Positions 52,149 to 61,099 of a stretch of 64,000 nt of DNA are shown in pieces. A program made the position numbers and the translations under genes. The notes beneath the pieces are model-generated. The model ran no database searches. It was not told the origin of the DNA and was given only the letters and a program-made list of their open reading frames with translations. This DNA is from Flavobacterium johnsoniae. GTDB taxonomy: Bacteria > Bacteroidota > Bacteroidia > Flavobacteriales > Flavobacteriaceae. The stretch's first letter is position 1. Each line of letters opens with the position of its first letter. The DNA lies in NCBI RefSeq assembly GCF_030388325.1, contig NZ_CP103794.1:744001-808000 (forward strand), read 5' to 3'.

Positions 52149-53735
52149 TTAATTCCAACCTGGATTTTGTTGAATAGTACCATTTGAAAGTACTATCTGC
52201 GACTGTGGTAATGCAAACCAACCTTGAGTTTCTGTTCTAAAGGTTACAGCAAACTGAGAATCTCCCGTGTTATCTATAGCTGCTTTCATGGCAGGCATTC
52301 CTTGTCTGATTAAATCGAAATAACGTAATCCTTCCAACGCAAATTCTAAACGACGTTCTTCCATAATACGAGCTTGAGTTATAGGAAGTCTGTGTAAGGT
52401 ATTTTTGAAAGCACGATCACGAACTCTGTCATAATCTGTTTGTGCCAGCGCTGCGCTTGTTGTTAAGTTTAGTTCGGCAGCCATTAATAATACATCTGAA
52501 AAGCGAATAATAGCATAATCCTGATAGTTATCAATTTGGAAGTTTCCTCCGTTAGCTTCTACAACTGCTGTTCCAGCTTCATTTGTAATCGGACAATATT
52601 TTTTCCAAGAATAACCCGTGTACTGACGCTGTTCTCTCGCTTGAGCATCAAAATTTAAACCTTCGCCAACATAATCAATAAACGAAGCTGCTTTTCTAGA
52701 ATCAGCATTATCATAAGCCGCAACCAATTTTGGGTTAACTGTTGCTCCTCCCCATCCTGTTGCATATTTACCTATTGAACCTCCACGCGGCGCAATGTTA
52801 ACCTGAAAACGGTTTCCTTCGTGAAGATCCCAGTTTCCTTTTCCTGAACCGTTGAAACGAACCGCCCAAACCATTTCTGTATTATCTTCTCCTGCAAAAT
52901 TGGCAAAAGAAGCTGCCAGCCAAAGATTAGCAAAATCAGCCACCAATCCGTGTCCGCTGTTGTTAACAGCATCGTTGATGTAATTTACTGCCTGAGCTTT
53001 TGTAACTACTCCAGCTAAATCTGTTTTACCGTAAGTTCCAGTATAGAACAAAAATGTTCTAGCCAAATAAGCTTCAGCAGCCCATTTTGTAATACGTCCG
53101 TAGTTGGCATTTCCTGCTTGCGAATAGTTTTCTGGTCCTAAATTGTCTGCAGCAAATTTTAAGTCGTTTGCTATTAAAGCATACGTAACTTCTGGCGCTT
53201 GTCTTGGCAATTCAAATTCGCTTGTTGTTACCGTGTGATCTAACGGAATTATGTCTCCAAACATTTTTGCTGCCTGAAAATGAAAGTGTGCTCTTAAGAA
53301 ACGTGCTTCTGCTTCGTATCTCGTTTTTAAAGCTGTATCTGAACCCCAGTTTACTTTATTCAAGTTTTCTAGTAAAATGTTAGCTCTGTAAATTCCAAGA
53401 TAAGAGTTTGTCCAAGTTAGGGCATTCATGTCTTTATCTGTAGTATACTGAAAACGGTCCCATTGTAAATCTACCGTTGGATCTGCAATACCAAATCCGC
53501 CAAAACAGTTATCAGAAGCTTGTTCACTCACAATCAATTGTGTTCCGTATGCTTCTCTTTGCAATACGTCGTAAACGGCTACCAAACCTTCAAAAGCATC
53601 AGAAGGAGTTTTATAAAAATTCTCTGTTACTTTATCTGTATAAGGTTCGTTTTCTAAAAAATCTTCCGAACAAGAACCTAAAACAAGTAAGCTTGAAAGG
53701 GCAAATAATTTTATATATGTTTTCATCGTTTTCAA
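52149..53735 (-). CDS. susD: SusD/RagB-family glycan-binding lipoprotein
   Basis: Captures xyloglucan oligosaccharides as the lid of the SusC transporter. The 528 residues have a lipoprotein signal (LGSC, Cys22) followed by SEDFLENEPYTDKVTENF, a SusD hallmark. TPR-like helices follow (KTRYEAEARFLRAHFHFQAA, ITKWAAEAYLARTFLFYTG). The C-terminal SusD domain has FSDVLLMAAELNL and EERRLEFALEGLRYFDLIRQG. It starts 3 bases after susC stops, so translation is likely coupled. Confidence 0.96.
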   Translation of the reverse strand: MKTMKTYIKLFALSSLLVLGSCSEDFLENEPYTDKVTENFYKTPSDAFEGLVAVYDVLQREAYGTQLIVSEQASDNCFGGFGIADPTVDLQWDRFQYTTDKDMNALTWTNSYLGIYRANILLENLNKVNWGSDTALKTRYEAEARFLRAHFHFQAAKMFGDIIPLDHTVTTSEFELPRQAPEVTYALIANDLKFAADNLGPENYSQAGNANYGRITKWAAEAYLARTFLFYTGTYGKTDLAGVVTKAQAVNYINDAVNNSGHGLVADFANLWLAASFANFAGEDNTEMVWAVRFNGSGKGNWDLHEGNRFQVNIAPRGGSIGKYATGWGGATVNPKLVAAYDNADSRKAASFIDYVGEGLNFDAQAREQRQYTGYSWKKYCPITNEAGTAVVEANGGNFQIDNYQDYAIIRFSDVLLMAAELNLTTSAALAQTDYDRVRDRAFKNTLHRLPITQARIMEERRLEFALEGLRYFDLIRQGMPAMKAAIDNTGDSQFAVTFRTETQGWFALPQSQIVLSNGTIQQNPGWN

Positions 53736-53738
53736 AAT

Positions 53739-56700
53739 TTAAAAGTTAACATTTAAACCCATCATGTAGGTTCTTGGCTGTGGGTAATATCCAACATCAA
53801 TTCCTTTAGCCCAAGACTGATTTACGTTTCCGAAACCAATTTCCGGATCCATTCCTTTGTATTTTGTGAATGTATAAATGTTATTTCCAGCTACATACAC
53901 TCTGAATTTAGAGAAGAACTTCAATTTGTCTGTTAACTTTGTTAAATCACATCCGATTGTAGCATTTTTAATTCTAAAGAAATCTGAATCTTGAATATAT
54001 AAATCAGCGAATTTTGTGTAGTTACCATTATCGTCTGTTCCGTAAGTTACTCTTGGAACTGTATTTGAAGTTCCTTCACTTGTCCATCTGTTTAATACAT
54101 CTGTTGTATTGTTTGTATAAGCACGAGTGTAATCATGAATTCCGAAAACGTTTTGTCCGCCAGCAGTACCGTAAGTATTAATTGTCAAATCAAAAGCTTT
54201 GTATGAAATATCCAAATTGATACCGTAGTTAAAATCTGGATTCGGGTCTCCGATTTGAGTTTTATCGTTTGCATCGATTTGTCCGTCGCCATTCAAGTCT
54301 ACGAAACGAACGTCTCCAGGTTGCGCATTTGGCTGAACTCCCGCTGCTACTTCAGCTGCATTTTGGAAAATTCCAGCTGTTTTTAATCCATAGAAATAAC
54401 CCATTGGTTTTCCAACCTCAACACGGTTCATCTCGTCTAAACCTTGGAATAAAATGTTAGATTCTCCGTGAATAATTCCTTCGTTGTTTGCAATACGCAA
54501 TACTTCATTTTTGTTTTTAGAAAGGTTGGCATTAATTCCAAAATTCCAATCTTTTCCAAAATGAGTTCTGTACGCTAAACCAATTTCAAAACCTTTATTG
54601 CTTACGTCACCACCATTAATATAAGGCGCAGTTGCTCCCGCATAAGTTGGGATTGAAGCTAAAACTAACCAATCTTTGGTTTTCTTATCGTAATAATCAA
54701 AAGTTAGAGTAAAGTTGGTAAACAAAGTAGCATCAAAACCTAAATCTAACTGTTCAGAAGTTTCCCATTTTAAATTGCGGTTTGCTAACTGATCTGGGCT
54801 TGAACCTACTAAAAGAGTTTCATCTCCAGTTCCAAAATGATAGGTTTTGTCTGTTGAATTTACAGTTGACAAATACGCAAATCTTCTGCCAAATTGGTCG
54901 TTACCATTTTGTCCCCAGCTTGCTCTTATTTTAAAAGTATTTAAAACTTTATTTTCTTTAAAGAAAGCTTCTTTATCTAAATTCCAACCCGCAGAGAACG
55001 AAGGGAAAATAGCATATTTGTTGTCTGGACCAAATTCTGAAGATCCGTCTCGACGAATTGTTGCAGAGAATAAATATTTGTTATTATAATCATACAACAA
55101 ACGTCCGAAGTAAGACTGAATGGCATAATCTCTACGATTTCCTTTTACAACATTTGATGTTGGATCTTTTGCATTATCTAAATAAGCGTGTGCAAAATCA
55201 TCAAAAATCAAGTTTCTTCCTTGTCCTTCCATATAATCAGAAGTATTCTTTTTAGCAGAAGTCCCCACTAAAACATCAAAATTATGAGAAGAAGCTAAAT
55301 TGAATTTATATTGAAGTGTATTTTCAAAAATCCATCCTAAAGATTTTGTACCACTTTGCGTAACGCTCGAAACCGTATTATTATCATTTGAAGAAAGAGA
55401 ATAAACTGGTCTAAAAGAACGGTAATTACTGTCTGTCATATCAACACCAAAACTAGTTCTGAAAGTCAAATCTTTTATAATTTTTAATTCTGCAAAAATG
55501 TTACCTACATAACGGTTTGTTTTTGTCTGATTGAAGTTATTGTAATATAAAGATCCTACAGGATTTGTTACGTCATTCGAAATAACAGAACGCGCAAAAC
55601 CTCCATTTTCATCATAAACCTGATCAATTGGAGCAGCATTTAAGAACGCTCTAATAGCATTATTATAAATACCATCATCTGCAATACCGCTTGATTTTAC
55701 ATTTGAAAACGTAAAGTTTTCTCCAATTTTCAAATAATCTTTAATAACTTCAGAAGTAGAGTTTACCGTAAAAGTTACACGATCGTATTGCGACTGACTA
55801 TTAGCCCCGCCAATCATACCTTCTTGTCCGTAGTAAGACAAACCAGTTGCAATTGTAGATTTTTGGTCACCACCAGTAATCAATAAAGAGTGGTTTTGTT
55901 TAATTGCACCTTCATTAAACAGATAATCTTGCCAATCAGTATTAGGAAATGCAGCAATTTGAGCTTTAGTGTATAATGGAGAATATCCAGAATTTACACG
56001 AGCTTCATTGATAATAGTTGTATACTCTTGCGTATTCATCAAATCTAGTTTTTTAGCAATCTGTTGAAAACCTGTATACGAACTGAAAGACACATTCATT
56101 TTACCGTCTTTTCCTTTTTTAGTTGTCACTAAAATAACTCCGTTTGCCGCTCTCGCTCCGTAGATAGAAGCTGCAGAAGCGTCTTTTAAAACGTCAACCC
56201 TTTCAATTACAGAAGGATCCAAATATCCGATTCCGTTATCTACCACAACTCCATCTACAACATAAAGCGGATCACTGTTTCCTGCTGTTCCCGCACCACG
56301 AATATTTACCACCATATTCGCACCCGGCTGACCAGAAGAAGAAGTTACAGAAACCCCAGAAGCTTGACCTTGTAGAGCATTTGTAACATCAAGACTCGCA
56401 ACTTGCTGAATGTCTTTTCCTGATACCAAAGAAGTTGCAGCGGTATTTACTTTCTTCTTTTGAGTACCGTAACCAATTACAACAATTTCTTTAAGTTCTG
56501 ATGTTTCTGGCTGTAAAACCACATTGACAACTTTTTCGGTCCCAACTTTAATATTTTGTGTTTTAAATCCCACGAAAGTGATTACTAAAACATCGCCTGT
56601 TTTGGCTTCCACTTTATATTTTCCATCAAAATCGGTAACAGTACTCGATTTTGTTCCCTGTACAAGTACAGTTGCTCCCGGAACTCCCAATCCGTCTTCA

Positions 56701-56825
56701 GACGAAGTGATTGTTCCACTTACAGTTTTAGATTCTTGTGCCAATCCAAACTGCATCATAAATACGCTAAGCAGTACCGCCATAAAATATGGAAGCCTTG
56801 TTTGAATACAATTTTTGCTTTTCAT
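53739..56825 (-). CDS. susC: SusC/RagA-family TonB-linked outer-membrane transporter
   Basis: Imports oligosaccharides made at the cell surface. The 1028 residues have a signal peptide (ending QFGLAQ). A carboxypeptidase-regulatory-like domain follows (SGTITSSEDGLGVPGATVLV, GDVLVITFVGFKTQ), then the TonB-box-like region ELKEIVVIGYGTQKKKVNTA. The plug is at about 115-240 (GAGTAGNSDPLYVVDGVVVD, LKDASAASIYGARAANGVIL), and the C-terminus is MGLNVNF. The SusC signature and the adjacent SusD identify the PUL. It is the first gene of the cluster, with a long upstream region carrying phased repeats. Confidence 0.97.
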   Translation of the reverse strand: MKSKNCIQTRLPYFMAVLLSVFMMQFGLAQESKTVSGTITSSEDGLGVPGATVLVQGTKSSTVTDFDGKYKVEAKTGDVLVITFVGFKTQNIKVGTEKVVNVVLQPETSELKEIVVIGYGTQKKKVNTAATSLVSGKDIQQVASLDVTNALQGQASGVSVTSSSGQPGANMVVNIRGAGTAGNSDPLYVVDGVVVDNGIGYLDPSVIERVDVLKDASAASIYGARAANGVILVTTKKGKDGKMNVSFSSYTGFQQIAKKLDLMNTQEYTTIINEARVNSGYSPLYTKAQIAAFPNTDWQDYLFNEGAIKQNHSLLITGGDQKSTIATGLSYYGQEGMIGGANSQSQYDRVTFTVNSTSEVIKDYLKIGENFTFSNVKSSGIADDGIYNNAIRAFLNAAPIDQVYDENGGFARSVISNDVTNPVGSLYYNNFNQTKTNRYVGNIFAELKIIKDLTFRTSFGVDMTDSNYRSFRPVYSLSSNDNNTVSSVTQSGTKSLGWIFENTLQYKFNLASSHNFDVLVGTSAKKNTSDYMEGQGRNLIFDDFAHAYLDNAKDPTSNVVKGNRRDYAIQSYFGRLLYDYNNKYLFSATIRRDGSSEFGPDNKYAIFPSFSAGWNLDKEAFFKENKVLNTFKIRASWGQNGNDQFGRRFAYLSTVNSTDKTYHFGTGDETLLVGSSPDQLANRNLKWETSEQLDLGFDATLFTNFTLTFDYYDKKTKDWLVLASIPTYAGATAPYINGGDVSNKGFEIGLAYRTHFGKDWNFGINANLSKNKNEVLRIANNEGIIHGESNILFQGLDEMNRVEVGKPMGYFYGLKTAGIFQNAAEVAAGVQPNAQPGDVRFVDLNGDGQIDANDKTQIGDPNPDFNYGINLDISYKAFDLTINTYGTAGGQNVFGIHDYTRAYTNNTTDVLNRWTSEGTSNTVPRVTYGTDDNGNYTKFADLYIQDSDFFRIKNATIGCDLTKLTDKLKFFSKFRVYVAGNNIYTFTKYKGMDPEIGFGNVNQSWAKGIDVGYYPQPRTYMMGLNVNF

Positions 56826-57014
56826 AATAAGAAATGATTAAGTTTAAGTTATAGTTAGTAATTTTTACCCTAAGAGAAATCTGGAAAACTTCCCAAGCAG
56901 GTCATGCCAAAAATGAGGGCCTGAATCTCATTTCCAACATTTAGTACTTGCAGACTATAAGCAGTTCTTTCGAACATCAAAATCAATCCTAAAATCAATT
57001 TCTAAAAAAACAAT
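56826..57014 (-). other. susC leader and upstream region
   Basis: No gene is seen. TAAGTTTAAGTTA at 56839-56851 is repeated exactly at 57020-57032. No TAnnTTTG box is found on the minus strand. TACAACTT (complement near 57032-57039) is a weak -7 candidate, which would imply a leader of roughly 200 bases. Confidence 0.4.
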
Positions 57015-57092
57015 TGTGGTAAGTTTAAGTTAAGTTGTAGCTTTGCCTTTTTTACTTATGGTCAATTTGAATTTATCTTATGGTAAATTTGA
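57015..57092 (-). promoter_or_regulatory. three phased 14-bp repeats upstream of susC, candidate regulator sites
   Basis: TATGGTCAATTTGA (57057-57070) and TATGGTAAATTTGA (57079-57092) are direct repeats 22 bases apart, extending to 16 bp with CT at the front. A looser copy TGTGGTAAGTTTAA lies at 57015-57028, 42 bases away. All are on one face of the helix, between susC and the Nudix regulators. Confidence 0.55.
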
Positions 57093-57402
57093 CTACAAGT
57101 GTAAAACAAATTTTCTATATTAACAAAATATTAGGGTTAATTTTTTTCTATTCTAATAAATACTATTTCATTTTTATGAATGCCATAAAATTTGAATTAG
57201 ATTTGAAATAAAAAATAAAGAAAATTTAGTGTTTTATAAAATTGACAATCAACCACTTAAGAATCATTCTAATTAAAAGCATTTTTTTATCAGACTTTAA
57301 CCCGTTGATTATCAATTTCTTGTTTCGTTAAAAAAAATATAAAGCTTTTAAGAAGCTTCTTAATCATTTTATTTATTTAATTTGTCAAAATTTATCTCGA
57401 GT
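57093..57402. other. AT-rich region ahead of the Nudix regulators
   Basis: About 310 bases of AT-rich sequence with no coding frame. No exact promoter box was found for the plus-strand gene; TTTAATTTG near 57376-57384 is a weak -7 candidate only. Confidence 0.4.
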
Positions 57403-58119
57403 ATGATTGAAAATGTAGATGACAAACCTGCATCAAAAAACGAACACAGTGCCATGAATGCAATCACGATTGACTGCGTTATTTTTGGTTTTGATAAAGG
57501 AAGTTTAGAAGTGCTTTTAGTACAACATGGCGAGGGAATCAGTAAAGGAAAATGGGGTTTGCCTGGAGGATGGATTTACAAAAAAGAAAGTACAGATGCC
57601 GCTGCCCATCGTTTATTGCACGAACTTACAGGTCTTGAAGATATTTATCTGGAACAGCTGAAAGCATTTGGAGATCCAGATCGTTTTCCGCTTCGACGTG
57701 TTATTACCATTGGATATTATGCTTTGGTAAAAAGAGAAGATTACAACATTAAAGCTGGTTTTACAGCTTCTGATGCAAAGTGGTACAAAATCAACGAAAT
57801 TCCAGATTTGATTTACGATCACAATGAAATTTTAGATTACAGCATAAAACATCTTAGAAATAAAGTTCGCCAGACTCCAATTGGTTTTAATTTATTGCCA
57901 GAAAAATTTACTTTATTGCAATTGATGCATTTGTATGGAGAAATTTTAGGAATCGAAATGGACAAACCAAACTTTAGAAGAAAAATTCTTCATATGAAAT
58001 TATTGGTTGCTTTAGACGAAAAACAGCAAGATGTATCGCACAGAGCCGCTCAATTGTACAAATTTGATCCAGAAATTTATACTAAATTAACTGAAAAAGG
58101 ATTCAATTTTGAATTTTGA
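57403..58119 (+). CDS. Nudix-winged-helix transcriptional regulator 1 (AraR/NrtR-like)
   Basis: The 238 residues have an N-terminal Nudix domain (about 20-150) and a C-terminal winged helix (155-238, PIGFNLLPEKFTLLQLMHLY, NFRRKILHMKLL). The Nudix box (56-78) reads RLLHEL where the catalytic pattern is REUxEE, so two catalytic Glu are lost and hydrolysis is unlikely. Bacteroides AraR, a sugar-sensing regulator, has this architecture. Divergence from susC suggests PUL control. ATG 57403 is preferred over an upstream TTG; Met18 of this form (MNAITIDC) is a further alternative. Confidence 0.85.
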   Translation: MIENVDDKPASKNEHSAMNAITIDCVIFGFDKGSLEVLLVQHGEGISKGKWGLPGGWIYKKESTDAAAHRLLHELTGLEDIYLEQLKAFGDPDRFPLRRVITIGYYALVKREDYNIKAGFTASDAKWYKINEIPDLIYDHNEILDYSIKHLRNKVRQTPIGFNLLPEKFTLLQLMHLYGEILGIEMDKPNFRRKILHMKLLVALDEKQQDVSHRAAQLYKFDPEIYTKLTEKGFNFEF

Positions 58120-58177
58120 TTTTCGTCTAAAATGAATTAGAAAAAACACTTTTTGCACTTCGAAACAACATAATACA

Positions 58178-58879
58178 TTGACAGAAATAACTACTCAGCA
58201 ACAAAAACCAGCCGTAGACGGAATCACAATTGACTGTGTTTTCTTCGGTTTTAACAAAGAGAGTCTCGAAGTTCTCTTGGTTCAGCACGCTCAAGGCGAA
58301 AGTAAAGGCAAATGGGGACTTCTTGGTGGATGGCTTCAGCTTGATGAAAGTGCCGATGATGCCGCACAACGTATTTTGCAAGAACTTACAGGTCTTGAAG
58401 ATATTTATCTGGAGCAATTAAAAGCTTTTACCAATCCAAAACGTGTGTTAGAAAGACGTGTCGTTACAATTGGTTATTACACATTAGTCAACCGAGAAGA
58501 TTATAATATCAAAGCGAGTTTAAAAGTTATAGAAGCAAAATGGTATAAGATCAACGAAATTCCAGAATTAATTTTTGACCATAATGAGATTTTAGATTTC
58601 AGTTTATTGCAATTAAGAAACAGAGTTCGTCAAGCTCCAATTGGCTTTAACCTTCTTCCAGAAAAATTTACTTTATTGCAATTAATGCATTTGTATGAAG
58701 AAATTTTAGGAATAGAATTGGACAAATCCAACTTTAGACGAAAAATTCTGCATATGAAACTTTTGACAGCATTGGATGAAAAACAACAAGACGTTTCACA
58801 CAGAGCAGCCAAACTTTATAAATTTGATGATGAGATGTACAAAAAATTAACTGAAAAAGGGTTTAATTTTGAATATTAA
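58178..58879 (+). CDS. Nudix-winged-helix transcriptional regulator 2 (paralogue)
   Basis: The 233 residues have the same two-domain layout as the gene before, with long identical stretches in the C-terminal half (PIGFNLLPEKFTLLQLMHLY). The Nudix box (51-73) reads RILQEL and is degenerate at the same two Glu positions. No ATG is available: the frame upstream closes at TGA 58133-58135, so TTG 58178 is the likely start. The pair is probably a tandem duplication. Retention of both suggests different ligands or targets, possibly one for the PUL and one elsewhere. Confidence 0.83.
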   Translation: MTEITTQQQKPAVDGITIDCVFFGFNKESLEVLLVQHAQGESKGKWGLLGGWLQLDESADDAAQRILQELTGLEDIYLEQLKAFTNPKRVLERRVVTIGYYTLVNREDYNIKASLKVIEAKWYKINEIPELIFDHNEILDFSLLQLRNRVRQAPIGFNLLPEKFTLLQLMHLYEEILGIELDKSNFRRKILHMKLLTALDEKQQDVSHRAAKLYKFDDEMYKKLTEKGFNFEY

Positions 58880-58944
58880 CACCAATTTTAATTCACATCT
58901 TTCAACTATCTGAGATCAGCATTCCAGAATCCAAAACTTTGCGC

Positions 58945-58952
58945 TATCTTTG
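58945..58952 (+). promoter_or_regulatory. -7 box of lepA
   Basis: TATCTTTG followed by CGCC, the same form as ahead of yicC and the CvpA gene. It lies 89 bases before the ATG. Confidence 0.55.
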
Positions 58953-59041
58953 CGCCTTAATAACACGCTTTAAAGCAATTGTTTTAGTGTGAATTATTCC
59001 CAAAAAAGACTTAAACTCGTTTAGAGAACTGATATATTAAA

Positions 59042-60838
59042 ATGAAGAAGATACGTAACTTTTGCATTATTGCACACATTGACCACGGTAAAAGTACATT
59101 GGCGGACAGATTATTAGGCGCAACACAAACCGTTACAGCTCGTGAAGAAAAAGCACAATTGCTTGACAACATGGACTTGGAGCGCGAGCGTGGTATTACC
59201 ATTAAGAGTCATGCCATTCAGATGGAATACAAATACAAAGGCGAGGAATATATCTTAAACCTAATTGACACTCCTGGACACGTAGATTTTTCGTATGAAG
59301 TTTCTAGATCTATCGCTGCCTGCGAAGGAGCTTTATTGATTGTTGATGCTGCGCAAAGTATTCAGGCACAAACGATTTCAAATTTATATTTAGCACTTGA
59401 GAATGACTTGGAAATTATTCCAGTTTTAAATAAAGTCGATTTACCAAGTGCAAACCCGGAAGAAGTTAGTGATGATATTATCGATTTATTAGGTTGTAAA
59501 TTAGAAGATATTATTCATGCTTCTGGTAAAACAGGTTTTGGTGTTGAAAACATCTTAGCGGCCATTATCGAAAAAATTCCTGCTCCAAAAGGAAATCCAG
59601 AAGAACCGTTACAAGCTTTGATTTTTGACTCGGTTTATAATCCATTCCGTGGAATCGAAGTAATCTTTAGAGTTGTAAATGGTGAAATCAAAAAAGGCCA
59701 GAAAATTAAATTCATGGCGACTGACAACGAATATTTTGCTGACGAAATTGGAACTTTAAAATTAAATCAGGTTCCTAAAAATGTAGTTTCGGCTGGAGAT
59801 GTTGGTTATTTAATTTCTGGAATTAAAGAAGCACGCGAAGTAAAAGTTGGAGATACGATTACAGATGCAAAAGTTCCGACAACCAATATGATTACAGGTT
59901 TTGAGGACGTAAAACCAATGGTATTTGCTGGTATTTATCCAGTTGATACTGAAGATTACGAAGATTTACGTTCTTCAATGGAAAAATTACAATTGAATGA
60001 TGCTTCATTAGTTTTCGCTCCTGAAAGCTCTGCGGCGTTAGGATTTGGTTTCCGTTGTGGATTTTTAGGAATGCTTCACATGGAAATTATCCAGGAACGT
60101 TTAGAGCGTGAGTTCGATATGACTGTAATTACTACAGTTCCTAACGTTTCGTATTTGGCTTACACTAAGAAACATCCAGAAACACCATTAGTTGTAAACA
60201 ATCCTTCAGATTTACCAGAGCCTTCAAAACTAGACAGAGTTGAAGAGCCTTTTATTAAAGCAACAATCATTACAAAAGCTGATTTCGTTGGAAACGTAAT
60301 GAGTTTATGTATTGAAAAACGTGGTTTAATTACCAACCAAACATACTTAACAACTGAACGTGTGGAATTGAATTTTGACATGCCTTTGGCGGAAATTGTA
60401 TTCGATTTTTATGACCGTTTAAAAACAGTTTCTAAAGGTTATGCTTCTTTTGATTATTCTCCAATCGGAATGAGAACTTCGAAACTGGTAAAACTTGACG
60501 TTCTTTTGAATGCACAAACAGTCGATGCTCTTTCTGCATTAATTCACGAAGACAACGCATATAATATCGGTAAAAAAATGACCGAAAAATTACGCGAATT
60601 GATTCCGAGACAACAATTTGACATTCCGATTCAAGCTGCAATTGGAGCAAAAATTATCGCTCGTGAAACGATTAAAGCACTTCGTAAAGACGTTACCGCA
60701 AAATGTTACGGTGGAGATATTTCGCGTAAGCGTAAACTTCTTGAAAAACAGAAAAAAGGTAAAAAACGTATGCGTCAGGTAGGAAACGTTGAGATTCCTC
60801 AAGAGGCATTTATGGCTGTTTTGAAATTGAATGACTAA
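59042..60838 (+). CDS. lepA: elongation factor 4
   Basis: Ribosome-associated GTPase acting in translation initiation/elongation quality. The full-length 598 residues carry all GTPase motifs: G1 [14 protein letters not shown] (residues 11-24), G3 [13 protein letters not shown]4 NKVDLPSA. The LepA-specific C-terminal domain has [20 protein letters not shown] and [14 protein letters not shown]. It has its own promoter and terminator. Confidence 0.97.
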   Translation: MKKIRNFCIIAHIDHGKSTLADRLLGATQTVTAREEKAQLLDNMDLERERGITIKSHAIQMEYKYKGEEYILNLIDTPGHVDFSYEVSRSIAACEGALLIVDAAQSIQAQTISNLYLALENDLEIIPVLNKVDLPSANPEEVSDDIIDLLGCKLEDIIHASGKTGFGVENILAAIIEKIPAPKGNPEEPLQALIFDSVYNPFRGIEVIFRVVNGEIKKGQKIKFMATDNEYFADEIGTLKLNQVPKNVVSAGDVGYLISGIKEAREVKVGDTITDAKVPTTNMITGFEDVKPMVFAGIYPVDTEDYEDLRSSMEKLQLNDASLVFAPESSAALGFGFRCGFLGMLHMEIIQERLEREFDMTVITTVPNVSYLAYTKKHPETPLVVNNPSDLPEPSKLDRVEEPFIKATIITKADFVGNVMSLCIEKRGLITNQTYLTTERVELNFDMPLAEIVFDFYDRLKTVSKGYASFDYSPIGMRTSKLVKLDVLLNAQTVDALSALIHEDNAYNIGKKMTEKLRELIPRQQFDIPIQAAIGAKIIARETIKALRKDVTAKCYGGDISRKRKLLEKQKKGKKRMRQVGNVEIPQEAFMAVLKLND

Positions 60839-60876
60839 AGTTAGTATTAAGAATTTAGTACTAAGTATTAAGATAG

Positions 60877-60910
60877 AACCCAATGATGTAAAAGTTGTTG
60901 GGTTTTTTGT
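60877..60910 (+). terminator. lepA terminator
   Basis: AACCCAA (60877-60883) pairs with TTGGGTT (60898-60904), followed by a T-run. TTAGTATTAAGA-type tandem sequence precedes it. Confidence 0.8.
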
Positions 60911-61099
60911 TTCTATATTTTATTTAAGACTACAAATAACAAAATATTTTAATACTTTTTTTTATAAGTAAAAAGCTATAGATTTACTCACAAAAACACT
61001 AATTTTTACTAATTTGGAATAAAAGTGATTTTGAAATTCAATTGACTTAAAAACCAAAACATTAATCCAAATCAATCAAAACTACTAAACCGTTCTAAT

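Noticed and set aside
33234..56825. Numerous plus-strand frames of 60-130 codons within the PUL
   Set aside because: All are antisense shadows of well-recognised glycosidase or transport genes, without recognisable domains.
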